Shown: positions 33,828 through 46,154, counted from the stretch's first letter. The stretch is 64,000 bases of DNA from Actinernus sp. WN-2022 (GCA_030867875.1 JAOWCC010001634.1:39947403-40011402); one strand, 5' to 3'. Numbers and translations: made by a program. Notes: generated by a model from the sequence alone, not told the origin.

Positions 33828-34550
33828 AATTAATACCTTTGACCCTGACGTGACATTGAATGATACAATTTCTTGGTGGTCCGTTCATGGTCTGTTTTCT
33901 ACCGGGGTTTTCTATGACTGTATTTTCGTGAGCTCACGAGTCAAAGATAGCCCGGGTTTACATGATTAGCTAGGGTAACCCTCCTAGCCGATCAAGTCAA
34001 TGATACATGGAGAAAAATATTTTTTAGCCTGCTTGCCGGCTCTCCTGTAATTTTTTTCGGTCGTTTCTTTTCGGATTGGGTCACCTGTGGCACCTCCTTT
34101 CTCCACGGTCAAAATGGGGCGAGGACAAAAATGAAGGGAGGGGGAGGGGAAGGGGAAAGGAGGGGAAGAAAGGAGAGCCTGCACGAATGCCATTGTTTTC
34201 GGAGTATTTACCGTTCGTCCACGAACGGAAAATTCCCATTGGCTAGAATGTGACAGGTGTCAAGTTTGACATTAAGCACACACGAAACCGAATCCCGTGT
34301 GACATATTAGTTACATCGGTCGTAACACAAACGGAGACATTTCCATTCGGCTGAAGTATTACTACTTTCACACTGGTCTCCTTCGTTTCTGTAACAACAT
34401 CAATATTTAAATGTTGAGTGAGCACTTCATCGGCACTTTACTCCTGTTGAACTTGAAACAAATACTTTCTCGACGACCGCGAATAAGTCGTTTTTATTGG
34501 TAAATATTCAGACCGTGGTTGTTTTCTTGCCAACGGGCTTCGATCGGGTG

Positions 34551-34835
34551 TCAAAACTGTTGTTGGTAGCTGGCGTTTGCTTCGAATGGCTTCAGGACTA
34601 GGACTACTGCAGCTTTCTCCAGCTCCACTTTATTTACAAAGTTTTTCACGTAAAAGTACAAATCATTGAGAATTCTAATCTTCCTCCCACAGGGCTTACA
34701 AACTCGACTCGATAAACCAGGAGAATTGACAACACGGCTTCCTTCACGTTTGCATTTGGAAGGAATTAAAAGATTATCAATAGAAATAACTCCAGAACAA
34801 CCTGGATCAACACTTGCAAAGGCGACAAAAATCAT
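34551..34835 (-). pseudogene. Exon-like fragment with RVCKPCGRKIR motif
   Basis: The - strand frame reads SIDNLLIPSKCKREGSRVVN, then SSRVCKPCGRKIRILNDLYF, and ends in a stop at 34551. The CxxC(x)RKI motif with a following helix resembles the second half of a ZAD-like zinc-binding domain, similar in kind to 29581-29830. A 5' part with the first Cys pair is missing. No splice partners could be placed. The family is uncertain. Confidence 0.35.
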
Positions 34836-34869
34836 CCACGGATGTTTCGACCTCTCTTACTGGTAATTA

Positions 34870-36100
34870 CTTCTTTGGGGTTTCTTCTTGGTCCACATGC
34901 ACCATTTGTGTTATGATTAATACCGCAAAAATTTAGAACGTGGAGCGCTGAACCGGAGCGCTGTCATTTTGAATCGTGTTGACATTAAGCGCGATTTTCA
35001 TTGGCCATTTTTTTACATTTGGAGCGTGACGGGCTGTCAAGCGTGGTCAAGCGTGGAGGGGCGTAATTCTCAAAACAATATTTTTGCAAATTTGCGGTTT
35101 GGACAAGGTAGTTGGCGTCACGAATTCAATTTTTTCTTGTGGTCTCTGGGTATGTTCAGACTAGTAAATCTAGTTAGCTAACCACAGGAGGTAGCGTTCT
35201 TCTCTAGTATGAACAGTTTTTCCGCTCTGGTGATTAGCTAGCTAGCGGTCGGTGGAATACTTTGAAGTTCCAAGCTACGTAGCGAGGTGGCTTGAATAGG
35301 ATCTAGCGCGCTAAAAGCGCATCGATGACAGATTTTAGTTATTTATAAGTTTTGCAATGTACACAAATGTCAAGCCAGTGTTATGATCCGATCTAGCCGC
35401 TACGACCACGACAACTACCGGGTGTAGTTGAGCCATCATGGATAACGAGGATCGCCGAACACCAGTCATGCAGTAGTAATTTTTCGCACAGTTTTAATAT
35501 TTTGGTTGAAATTTCAATTGAGCATTTTGGCGGTCAATCATTTGTGATTTACAAAACGCTCGTGCCAAGGGCAGTTTAGACCAAATTACTATCTTTAAGA
35601 GATAGAAACAAACCAAGTAGGTTTTACTTTTTGTTTACTAGGCTATCTAATGTAAGTCGTGGCACATATGGTACTGGGTAAACAAACTACCGGTAAATCT
35701 CTAAAGTGCTCAGATTACGCATACCAGAATTTGGTATGCAGCATTCAAGAGACAACCCTTTTTAGCTGTATAATAATTTACGTTACTGTTTCGTTACCGT
35801 TATTAGTACGAATGACTGCGCGATGTCTAAGTGTCTAGTGTATAGGACAGTCATTAGCAGGAACTGCACTGTACAAAAATTGCGTCACATGTAAGCCAAT
35901 CAGAATTGAAACTGGAACATTTAATAATTTACGTTATGAATACTGGACATTCATTAGTAGGAAAACAGTGCTAAAATTTGGTGTTGAAACGTTAATTGCT
36001 TAAGTAATACATTTTTTACACGTAGTTATCACTGGAACCGGCGTCATGGCGGGATGTAACTCGACAAAGATATATCTGGAATAAATATATATTAACAATA
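34870..36100. other. Intergenic, no supported gene
   Basis: No repeat ends or coding structure recognised. Direct AATTTACGTTA words recur at 35770 and 35925, a minor local duplication. Confidence 0.35.
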
Positions 36101-36111
36101 TATTTCAATAA

Positions 36112-36320
36112 TTGCCTCGTACTCCTCATTTTCCAATTCCATACTCTTCGTTTTCCATACCGGCACATTTTCCACACTTCTCATTTTCCATACTCTTCGT
36201 TTTCCATACCGGCACATTTTCCACACTCTGCATTTTCCACACTCCGCATTTTCCACACTCCTCATTTTCCACACTCTCATTTTCCATACTCCGCACTCCG
36301 CACCCCTCATTTTCCATCCA
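36112..36320 (-). repeat. 16-bp-type minisatellite, second array (inverted)
   Basis: Units CATTTTCCACACTCC and CATTTTCCATACTCY end at CCGCACTCCGCACCCCTCAT, then TTTCCATCCAACCGTAAATA. On the other strand this equals the left flank of the array at 24660 (AAATACTGGTTGGATAGAAA), so both arrays belong to one dispersed element. Confidence 0.85.
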
Positions 36321-36477
36321 ACCGTAAATACTTAGTTTTTCATTAGATTAGAGTACTTCAGCCGGAAGGAAATCAATATCAAGTCATTATTTTAAAACTG
36401 TTTTTATTGTAACATTTATGTGACAATTTTATTTCATTCCATTATTTACTGTTCATAATTTCTACGGTTTATCGCTA

Positions 36478-36785
36478 GCAGTAGCACACTCCGACGGAAC
36501 GTCTGGATGCCACTGGCCTGACCTAAGTTACTGCGTAGGCATTTTAAAATGTTTGCTGATACTAAGAATACAGTTTATCTCTTGCAGTAGCACGCTCCGA
36601 CGAAACATCTGGGTGCCACTGGTCTGACCTATTAAAGTTACTCCGTACGCATTTAAAATGTTTACATACAAAAAATACAGTATATCGCTAGCAGTAGCAC
36701 GCTCCGACGAAATATCTGGGTGGCACTGGTCTGACCTAAAGCCGTACTCCGTACGCATTTAAAATGTTTAGATACAAAAAAATAC
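36478..36785 (+). repeat. Three tandem 107-bp units
   Basis: AGTAGCACRCTCCGACGRAA starts at about 36480, 36586 and 36693. Each unit continues through CTGGTCTGACCTA to GCATTTAAAATGTTT. Non-coding. Confidence 0.85.
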
Positions 36786-37025
36786 TGGTTAATATACCTC
36801 AAGGCGTTCCTGACAGAGAGATATTCTGTTTAACAGGAGTTTTTACGCAGTTATAATAGCACCAATATTGCCTGTCATGTGTTTCCAAATACCCTTTCCG
36901 CAGTTTTAAAATTTAGGCCAGCCCAGCCAGGGCCCGCATCACCTCCACATAGTAGAAGAAGGATCTCCAATATAAATTAATTATGAAATTTATTTTTTCT
37001 TCACATCCTAGGCTTGAGATAGCTG

Positions 37026-37580
37026 GGTAACTGCCCGGGGGGGGTACTCCTGTTTGTGACGTATTATGTATGTGCCGCCCGGGTGGGTCAGGGTTTTGAG
37101 CTCAGTTTGGGCAGGTAGGGTCAGGGTTTTGACCTGATTTGGGCAGATCAGGGTGAGGATTTGAGTATATTTTGGGTGCAGTCAGGGTCGGGGTTCAGTA
37201 TTTTTTAGGCAGTTAGGGTTCAGTGTTTTTTAGCTACTGTCAAAAAAGACATTCTGTTGCCGCATTTTTATCGCCTGCCTACATGCAAGCACTGGGGTTC
37301 GCATACATCGTGACGCCGCTAATTCGTACTTCAGTACTTATCTATGTACTTCATCTGCTGATTTGTTTACCCAATGCTACGTCCCGACTTGAAATGTTCC
37401 GTATTTTGATCCGACCGTGTTTTTAAAACAATCTAAAGAAAGGGCAATCAGGATTTTTCCCCAAAAGGGGGCAATCAGGGTTTTGGAGCTCGGATTGGGT
37501 CAAACAGGGTCAGGGTTTGAGCCTCTTGGCCTCACATACATACCCATTTTTCATGTAAGTACCCCCCCCGGGGGTAACTG
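37026..37580. mobile_element. hAT-like MITE, CCCGGGGGGGGTAC ends, 8-bp TSD
   Basis: Element 37034-37572 with perfect 14-bp inverted ends CCCGGGGGGGGTAC / GTACCCCCCCCGGG. It is flanked by GGTAACTG at 37026-37033 and 37573-37580. The interior is a run of GGGTCAGGGTTTTGAG-like words. An 8-bp duplication is typical of hAT transposons. No transposase. Confidence 0.85.
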
Positions 37581-37584
37581 ATAG

Positions 37585-38640
37585 CGCACATCACGTTTAC
37601 AAAGATTAGTTAGTGTTCTTAAACCATGGCACGTATAACATTGATTGGCTCATACATATCATTACCAGAAATGTCTTCTCAGAGAGTAGAGTATCCTGTC
37701 TGTATTATGGCAAATATCTTTCGTATATAGAGATTGTGACGATGACGAGTCGACTGATCTCACTGGTTTCCCGCCAGAATAATTCTTTGACCTCAAGGTC
37801 AAAGGAAAGCACACCGTTTCATAGCCATATGCCCATATCCGAAACAAGTATTTGTCGAAATTGAACGAGACATTTGATGCTGTAGTAGAATTACTCCAAT
37901 CAGACCAAAGAATGAGACTAAAATTTCATCTTCAGAGGTGTTCTTCATACGGACGGCCATTTTCCAAATTGAATGGCCGGGAATTACTTTTCAACTTTGG
38001 AATTATGTCCACCGGCTAACTCAAAGTGAGCTTGCACATACTGAAGTATATTTGGGGTTTAATCCACAGATTCTGAAGTTGTGTGAGTGGTTTTTTGGCG
38101 ATTTGGGGCCTTCTAAAGCAGTTTATTAGGATTCGAAATTTTGACCGTTGGCCGCGGCTCTAAAAAAATTTACAAGGTAGGCAACTCGACCTCGCCAAAG
38201 CACAGACTTACCTCAAAGATCACCTAAAAATCGGCACTTTTATTCGTCGCTCACTATTCAGCTTTCGGTACAGGAGGGAATAGTTATCAAGCAACATCTG
38301 ACCAGAGTTTTAGGAAAATCCATCAAATTTATCACCGCCAAACGGCCTCCTCAAGACCCAAAAGGCGCGACCTTCCAATGATCCGTATTAAAGAACCAGA
38401 CCGACCAAAGCGGTCCAAAATTTCCCCGCCCCTACCCAAAACGAGGCGAGTTCCAAAATTTAAAATTAGTCAGTAACCGCCAGTTTCATTAAAAGCCTAG
38501 TAATGGTCCTCTGATTGGCGATATATTTGTTTCAGTTCCTCGAACGGAAGTATAATTTCACGCTTGGGGGTCCCCCAATGAAAAAAGGCGATTTGCATCG
38601 TTTCAGTTTCATTGACAGAACATAACACCTAACCTGAACA
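37585..38640. other. Intergenic, no supported gene
   Basis: Only short open frames without domains. Confidence 0.35.
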
Positions 38641-38650
38641 CAACTTAATT

Positions 38651-40467
38651 ACTCGGGCTGCCTGTGGCAGCACCGAGTCTTAAAATGCAAGTCGTTATAA
38701 TATTTTTTTTATTCCGTGTAGCAAGATTTCTGCGCATGCGTTAAAGGTCAAATTCACACCAATCAGATTGCACTGTGCTGGTCACGCAACAATCGCCAGG
38801 TTAATTTATTTACATAATTTAATACAATAAAAGCAAGATGGCGGATGGAGGACCCGCGAGCAACTTTCTCTCTAACTTGGAGTCTCATCTCTCAAATGTA
38901 AGACAGTTTAATGTTTTATTTAACTTCACTCGTGCGAAAGCCTTCCAACAGGCTCAGGATATTTCAACTGGCGCTATTGTCGGAGCCGAAGGACCGCGTT
39001 TTTTACCCAGATGGCCAGTGATTTTAAATACGACACGTACGACGACCTGAAGCCAGTGAAGGGGCCAGGATCCGGAAAGCTAAAATTCGAAGAAATAGAT
39101 ATTGGAATCTATAAGCCATCGGCTCGCTGTGCTGCATTTAAAACATCCGAGGAGAACATCTTATTTTGGGTGAAGGCACTTCAAGACCAATATTATGAGT
39201 CTCTTAAAATCTGTCAGAGATTTAAATTTACCGTAAGTTGGATCAGAGAGTATTGAGATCAAGTTATTTCGTTCCAGCGAGGATATTGACCTAGCGGAAA
39301 CGGTACAAGCTGTCGAAGGATTTTACTTATAATCATCCACGTCTACTTAACAACAAGAATAGTTATGTGCCAAGGCATGGGCAAATATTGAGTTTCCCAG
39401 ATTACAGATGAAAGTAGAGAACTTTATAATGAATGAAGAAACAGAGGTCACGCGCGACGTGCTTGAGAAAATGTTCAACACTTTATGTTATACTAAGAAA
39501 ACAAAACAAATTACAGAGCCTGCAAGTTTACAAGTCAATGAAAAACCCCAAGAGCCTGTAGTTTTGGATCAACATATCCTTGAAACTCCAAAAGCAACAT
39601 ACACATGAGTCAAATTCAAACCAGAAGAGACGGAATTCTTGAGATTATTCACGAGGATTGTTAGCCCGCAATAAGAACTCTCTCGCTGCTTTAACGACCT
39701 TGATTTGTAACATGGAGGCTGACCTAACTGATATGCGTAATGAATTCTTACCCTCGTCACATCAAAACACGAATCAAGAAACCAAACTCAGTCATTTGGA
39801 AGACAAATTAGTGCAGCAAGATAATATATACAAGACCGAAATCAAGATGCTGTCACTGATCACGAATATATTATTGACCTAGAAGTTGAAAATGGCGAGT
39901 TGAAAGCGGATATAATAAAGCTGAGATCCGACTTTCAAACTTAAAAAAATAATCAAGAATACAAAAAAGAAGACAATGAAAGACCAAGGTCTCCAGTATT
40001 CCGAGACTACCCAACCTACTGAGCTTATCAGTTTGTTCAAGAGCCATCTTTCTTACATGACAACCCGATCCCTATTCATCAGAATACATTTTCTGTGCTA
40101 AATGACGAGAGTTTACAATCACCTGACCGACAACCCACTAATAAAGAAAGGGACCATGAAGTACGGTAGTACGGTTAATTCTCGGGTTCAAAACAATGAA
40201 TATATGCCTGCTCAAATGCAGTGTGTTAAACGAATAAGTAGTGTTTAAATTAAAAGGTCAACATACGAGAAAAACAAAACTATTAAATTACATATATACT
40301 AGGGGAGCAGAGAATGAAAGTCACCGCGCTACCGGCCACTCCTAAAGACTGCTAAATTCAGCTAAACAATTTTCCCTTTGGTTATTACTAAGAGGATTTC
40401 AAATGAAAGTGTATTTCATCTTCAATCTCATGTGGCCCGAGTGAAAGCCCAGATGGGCTCTTGTTTA
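38651..40467 (+). mobile_element. Hairpin-ended element family, copy C, with exon-like coding sequence
   Basis: Left end: hairpin ACTCGG-GCTGCCTGTGGCAGC-ACCGAGT. Right end: GGCCCGAGTGAAAGCCCAGA, then TGGGCTCTTGTTTA, another hairpin with a shared ACTCGGGC core. Inside are open stretches: 38838-39050 (MADGGPASNFLSNLESHLSN), 39011-39256 (MASDFKYDTYDDLKP ... WVKALQDQYYESLKICQRFK), 39408-39608 and 39658-39882 (coiled-coil-like, LARNKNSLAALTTLI). The second stretch is bounded by TTTTTTACCCAG and by ACC|GTAAGT, like a spliced exon; the first contains CAAAT|GTAAGA. Frames are interrupted between stretches. A near-identical inverted copy is at 46155-47767. Confidence 0.75.
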
Positions 40468-40499
40468 TACTTAATCCTCGGGTGTACTTACAGTACAAA

Positions 40500-42270
40500 C
40501 CCACTTGCGTCCTCTCATGGTTTCACAGTGTGACGTTATTTAGGCTCACCCCGGACAAAAATACGGATCGGTAAAAATTGGCGCGTTGCAGCCGAGAAAA
40601 GTCCGTTTTCCGCTCTGACAACATATCAAGAGAGCTTAAGCATCAATGACGGCGACGGCAGCGAGGAAGGGACATACTATTAAAATGTTTTCTCCCGAAT
40701 TGCGGATGTTTACTATTTCCTTCGATCGCCTATAATTACTTTTCACATTCATATCTTCGAAAAATATGATAAGCATAGAGTTTCATTCACGCTGAACGAA
40801 AAACGGAGCGATTTACTTTTATGCCTTGGCGTTCTCTTGTAAACGTAAAATGTGGGGTTTTCACGTTGTGTTTTTCCAGACAACGGTTGAAATGTAGGCG
40901 ACTGTTTTATGCCGTCGTCCTCGACGTTGCCGTCGTGGCCGTTGCTTAGGATCCAGCCTGTTAGCCATTTCGTAAGCGAAACATAGGGCCCCTAAGCCAA
41001 GGGCAACTCGCGGATGGCCAGTGAGCTATTTTGGCATATACTAAAAATCACGTGACCGATCATTTATTTATATACGTTTTTACTTACTTACTCACTCACT
41101 CACTTACTCACTCACTTACTCACTCACTTACTTATTCTTCTTTCTCTCCCTCTCTTCGTTAAGTTATCAAACCTATTTGTAATTTGTTAATTTTAAAGAC
41201 TACGGCCCGCCTAGATTAGTTATGCTACCTGCGGGCCAGTCTATCATGTACATATTTTCCGAATGAACAATAATAAAATGGGAAATGTGAAAAAAAAAGA
41301 TTGCCTAGAAGAGAAACTCATCCAGTGACTGAACTAGTGAACTTTGAAAGGCAAATTTGCTTTGAGCTAAAACTGAATCGTAGATAAAGGCAGTTATTTT
41401 TTAAAGTACAAAGAAATTGTTCCTGATTATTATTCAGTGAAATAAATAATGCAGTCATCTGGAACACAAGAAGCCTCGATACATTTATAGAAATGTTGCT
41501 CCTTTTAAAGAAAATTTGAACTTATTTTGGTTATATTGCGTTTCAATAGTTATGTTTGAGTTTTTAATTTACGAAATTCGCGGCCGTGTTGTATCGGAGA
41601 TGTCCTGCTCGGATCTGTATCTCTTCCATCCTCCACTTTATTTTAATTTAATGAATGTACTATTGTACTTTACTATTGTGTGTGGAATAAATGACCTATT
41701 CATAGCTTGATTACGTAGTACTTTTAGAACCTTCGCCTAATTGTGTTGACGCATGTAGTCTATGTAGTTCTGGAACCTCAAGGATTGTATGACAAAGTGG
41801 GAGTTGCGGTATATCATTTAGTGTAGCTAAATCAAATTGATCGCGAAAAATATATCTTTAAATCAAAATGCCCCGCTGAGCTTTGAAATCACATATATAT
41901 CAAAGAGGTTAAAACGAGTTTTTATCCGATCCACGTGCACATCGGCGCAGATTTAGTTCATTGGCCGACATTCAGCACTTTTGTTTTATAGGAAGTGGAA
42001 ATTTAGTCTATGTGTATAATCAAGTAATTGACAAGTTCGATCTCAGCATAGGAAGAACAAAACTGGGATTCCTATACACCAAAAGAAAGCTCAGAGAACA
42101 GGGAACAAACCATGGCCAATGTATAGCATTATTTTGTAACTCTGCTTGAGGCTAGGTTTAAAGTAGCATAAATGTAATGGATGTCTTGCAATATAGTTTA
42201 GGTCAAACTGGAAAACCATGTTCGCGACGGACTGCTGTTAGCATTCCGAATTTTTCGACACGAAATCCTT
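40500..42270. other. Intergenic with weak foldback and ACTC/ACTT microsatellite
   Basis: GACGGCGACGGCAGCGAGGA near 40650 has an inverted counterpart near 40915-40940, a possible foldback element. 41080-41135 is an ACTC/ACTT tetranucleotide microsatellite. No gene is supported. Confidence 0.4.
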
Positions 42271-42280
42271 GATCAGATCA

Positions 42281-42559
42281 TAGTTAATAGAGTGGAATGG
42301 TTATGAAACCTGGCAAACTTCAAAGGGGCTAACAAAGACGCTGCGATTTATGTTGGAAGGGGGCAAGACAAAAGATTGTGCAGGGTCATAGTTCATTAGC
42401 GTCCCCTGAACGACTGAACTCACACGTTTCTATTGGCTGATTGATTAACACATTGGAATTTCTATTGTGTTTTGTGCAGGGTCACGGTTGAAAAAAGCTA
42501 ACAAAGACATATAACAAAGAAGGTCGCTGGGTTTCATAACCATTCCACTCTATTAACTA
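42281..42559. mobile_element. MITE with about 33-bp inverted ends, TA target
   Basis: TAGTTAATAGAGTGGAATGG, continuing to TTATGAAACC, is repeated inverted as GGTTTCATAACCATTCCACT ending CTATTAACTA at 42559. The outer TA may be the target duplication. No coding capacity. Confidence 0.8.
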
Positions 42560-42679
42560 TGATCAGATGTTCTAATTTTCCTACACAAGCGAACCCAGAT
42601 ATTGTACATACCAAGAAGGAAAATTGGTGGCATTTGGAGAAGTAGTTCATTTACGGCATGGAAACGAGGCTGAAGCAAG

Positions 42680-43060
42680 CCACTCTACCATGCTCTGAAA
42701 ACAGGACGGAATCGAATCTCTTAGAATGTAACTCCTGAAACCAAAATAACCCGTGGAACTGACAGAGGACAGCCTTGTGAGTAATTCTCGTACATTTTAA
42801 TCTATAAAAAGTGATTATCCACTGCGTGAGAGCCGATAGACCGCACAGTTTAGGAAAGCGCTAGAAACTTCATGCACTTTGCGCCATTATGCAAACATTT
42901 CTATGCACCATGCTCTGAAAACTGAACGAAATCTCCTAGAATGTAACTGCTAAAGCCAAAATAACCCAAGGAACCGACAGAGGATAGGGTAATTCTCATA
43001 TATTTCAAGCCATAAAAGTGATTATCCACTGCGTGAGAGCCGATAGATCAATGAAACTTG
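42680..43060 (+). repeat. Tandem direct repeat, two units of about 220 bp
   Basis: CACCATGCTCTGAAAACNGR at 42687 and 42907, AGCCAAAATAACCC-type words, and GTGATTATCCACTGCGTGAG at 42811 and 43019 recur in the same order. Confidence 0.75.
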
Positions 43061-43077
43061 TGAAAAGAGAGCTAATT

Positions 43078-43604
43078 TATGTCTTTCCAGGTTTGAGCCA
43101 TCTGGCATTAGAAATGAGGGAGATATGGGCATGTACTTAAAATTACATGACCGATGACGTCATCGTTACGTCATCGCAACCAAGTGATTGATAGGGACTC
43201 ACTACCATGTCTGTCCAGGTTTGAGCTAGCTGGCATTAGAAATGAGGTAGATATGGGCATGTACTTAATATCACTTGACCGATGTCGTCAACGTTACGTC
43301 ACATCACTAGGTGATTGATAGGGATCCACTACCATGTCTGTCCAGATTTAAGCCGGCTGGCGGAGATATGGGTATGTACTTACAATCACGTGGCCGAAGA
43401 CGTCATCGTTATGTCATCGCCACTAAGTGATTTGTAGGGACCCACTACCATGTCTGTCCAGGTTTGAACTGTCTGGCGCTAGAAATGAGGGAGATATGGG
43501 CATGTACGTAAAATCACGTGACCGATGACGTCATTGTTACGTCATCACCAGTAAGTGATTGATAGGGCCCACTACCATGTCTGTCCAGGTTTGAGCCACC
43601 TGCC
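43078..43604 (+). repeat. 127-bp tandem repeat with CRE-like sites, four and a bit units
   Basis: Units start ATGTCTNTCCAGGTTTGAGC at about 43079, 43206, 43333, 43449 and 43576; the third unit is shorter by 11 bp. Each carries a GATGACGTCATCG-TTACGTCATCG block. Perfect TGACGTCA occurs at 43155-43162 and 43526-43533, with degenerate versions in units 2 and 3. CACGTG occurs in units 3 and 4. Confidence 0.85.
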
Positions 43605-43855
43605 AGTAATATTAAGCGAGTATTATTAATATCAGTTAAGAAAATCGCATATCCCATTCACAGCCAGCTATCACAAACGTCCGTCAATATATCTTCGGAA
43701 AATCAAACGTCATTCGGAAAAGTCAACGGCGTGCTCGATCCACAGGTAAACGCCACGCATCCACCGAATCCCAATAACTCGTTACTGCACATGCGTGCTA
43801 TATTAGAAACATGCCAAAATATATTTCGCTTCATAGGCACTTTAAGCAATTATTC

Positions 43856-44320
43856 TAATAATAAATAATTAATGAACATATTTATATAGCGCCATATCAC
43901 CACAGTCTCATGGCGCTTTACATATTACTGACACATCCCGTCAGTGATTTTTTCCGGACTGCTTACGGCGCTAATACCTGCCACGCAGTTTACAATGTTG
44001 AATGAGTGGTTAGTACAATGTCCAGACTGCTGTACCGGGTGACAATCCCCTGCTCTTTTTCGAGTAGCACAGCAGGTTCTTTCACGTCCCCTGATTAGAA
44101 GTAGGAGACCAGGCCAACAGCTTTTAAACGTCCCTGCCCAAGGACGCGGCCGAGACGTTGCTCTGAGATCTTGTTAGAGCTACACCAATATACTTGTAGA
44201 AGTATCCGGGTCCAATAATTTTTTTTTGTTGTTGTTGGTTTACCTTTCAGTTTGTGAATAATACTCGGCCATCTCCTTCGATTTACCGGTATCGTTACGT
44301 TTTTCACAGGTTATAATTAA
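43856..44320. repeat. Dispersed repeat of the TATAGCGCC / GGCGCTTTACA type
   Basis: TTTATATAGCGCCATATCAC with GGCGCTTTACAT, then GTTCTTTCACGTCCCC and a GGAGACCAGGCCAAC tract. Similar non-coding sequence is common in marine invertebrate genomes, from memory and unchecked here. No ORF of note. GGCACT-TTAA at 43836-43845 is a solo end of the TTAA MITE family. Confidence 0.4.
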
Positions 44321-45030
44321 CAAGAGGCCCTGAGTGGCCTTAACTCGGGCCACCTAGGAATAGGTGAATACAAGTCATGGAGTTCATGGAGTTCTAGCAT
44401 ATTTTGTGTCATACATGGTTTGCGCTTGGGAAGCCTGATAATAGACCTGGTCAGCTTGCCTGTGTGTTGCCCATTTCAGACCACGTGATAGTTCTCCAGA
44501 GGATTCAGTGCTTTGTTTGCCATTATAGAAATTGGTACATTTCCTCCTGGGATGCAAAAAGTCAGGTAGTCTGAAATGGGACAACAAACAGGCAAGCTGA
44601 CTAGGTCTATTGATTCAATACTCATGCTTGTGATCATTTATATATAATGGCATGGACCTTTCGCAGGAATGCAATTCACGTGGTTGTACTAGATGGCAAA
44701 CAAATCTTTATTCATATATTTAAAGGCACTTGTACGAGATCGGTAGTGTTATTAGCAAAATCTGTTTGTAAATCATTTTGCTATGTTCCACGTACCTCCA
44801 AATCGATTGTCAATCTTTCTAAAACAGCATTTTGCCATCCAGCATCCATGGCAACGTCTTTTCGATGGAGATCACATGCTTAATTCATTTGTTAACAAAG
44901 TATCATACCACCAGCACATGACTATTTCCTGCAAAAGGCCTATCACAACTGCTCCCGGTAATTATAATAAATCAACTTCACATAACACTTCTCTGAACTT
45001 AACTTGCTCAAAAATATTACGATATTGAGG
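44318..45030 (+). mobile_element. Hairpin-started repeat containing a nested MITE
   Basis: Starts ACAAGAGGCCCTGAGTGGCC-TTAACTCGGGCC, with the same ACTCGGGCC core as the hairpin-ended family. The right part (44770-45030) recurs inverted at 20345-20580. The nested foldback is at 44441-44610. Confidence 0.6.
44441..44610. mobile_element. Foldback MITE nested in a repeat
   Basis: ATAGACCTGGTCAGCTTGCC and TGTGTTGCCCATTTCAGAC are repeated inverted as GTCTGAAATGGGACAACA and GGCAAGCTGACTAGGTCTAT: about 40-bp ends. Confidence 0.8.
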
Positions 45031-45427
45031 TTTTTTTTGTATTTTAGAAAGCAATTCTTTTTAGCAGGGTTTACCAACCCATTTAGATTTTTTTTTTATT
45101 TGCCACAGAAATAGTAATTACAGATACAGTAGAATGTAATGTATGGCGAGGAGACCGAGAGAAATCATCAGGCTTAAAGTAAGAGGTCACCTCGTTGCTT
45201 AATAAGTTTATAAAAAGTGATGCATATGTGCGGCATGATCGATTCAGTAATCATCTATTTGAGTCGAGTAGAGTTTTGGCGGGATTTGGTGGTTTAACGT
45301 CGATTCTTGTTTCTGTGGTGCCTTTATTGCAGCTGTCTAGTATCCTAGAATGTTGTTATGTTACCTACTAATTGCTAGAGAGCTCTAGAAACTTGCAAAG
45401 TGAAATTTGGCTCTAAAATAGAGTTGA

Positions 45428-45580
45428 CCCGGGTAGGCGGGTTAACCTAGCAAACCGTTTACAAGGGCAAAACATAGCCCTAGTGCTAGGGTCTGCTCAC
45501 CCTAGCTCTCAGACAGGGTAACCCTAGAAATAAGAGGAAATGACCCATCTCCTTGTAAACAGATCCTAGCTTACTGCTAT
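45428..45580. repeat. Repeat related to the interior of the 10.9-12.2 kb element
   Basis: GTTGACCCGGGTAGGCGGGT, GCCCTAGTGCTAGGGTC and a GTTTACAAGG / CCTTGTAAAC inverted pair resemble 11080-11740. No coding content. Confidence 0.45.
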
Positions 45581-45689
45581 ATATGATGTCATTACTTTTA
45601 ACAGAAACGAATATGAAATAACATCAATGCAATCTGGTAAGTTACTTACAAATATTTCACCACGTGCGTTAGGAGCGCCAGCTAATCCC

Positions 45690-46020
45690 TAATCAAAGTC
45701 CTAGAAAACCAAACCAAAGTCCTAGAAAAACTCAACATCTTGCCATTTCCATCGAAGAAACCTTTGGCTTTAATTTGGTTACAGCAAAACTGTACTTGTG
45801 CGGTGTTCGTCGTATCGAATGATAAATCTCGCTCTGGGTAAAACACGTCCATCGGCTTCGACAAGGGCGCCGGTTGAAATATCCTGATTTCCCACGAATG
45901 AAGTTAAATAAAACATTAAGCTGTTCACATCTGAGAGACGGGACTCCAAATGATCCAAATTTGAGAGAAATTTCCTCCGCCATGGACTTTTATTCTCTCT
46001 CTCGGGTCGCCGCCATCTTG
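45690..46020 (-). mobile_element. Hairpin-ended element family, copy D
   Basis: The - strand contains CCATGGCGGAGGAAATTTCT, then the family core TTAATGTTTTATTTAACTTC and GATATTTCAACCGGCGCCCT. Its frame MAEEISLKFGSFGVPSLR parallels the first open stretch of copy C. The hairpin end is absent. Confidence 0.65.
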
Positions 46021-46154
46021 TTTTGACTGTGTTAAGTTATGTAAATGTAAACATTAAGTTGACCTGCACTGTCCCGCAGTATCCCGAGCTATGGACAAAT
46101 CTTGGTACATCGACGAATGCAAAAGACAGCTTAATAACGCCAAATTTTACCGAC

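Noticed and set aside
43078..43604. Regularly spaced repeats that could suggest a CRISPR array
   Set aside because: Units are contiguous 127-bp repeats with no unique spacers, in a eukaryotic context.
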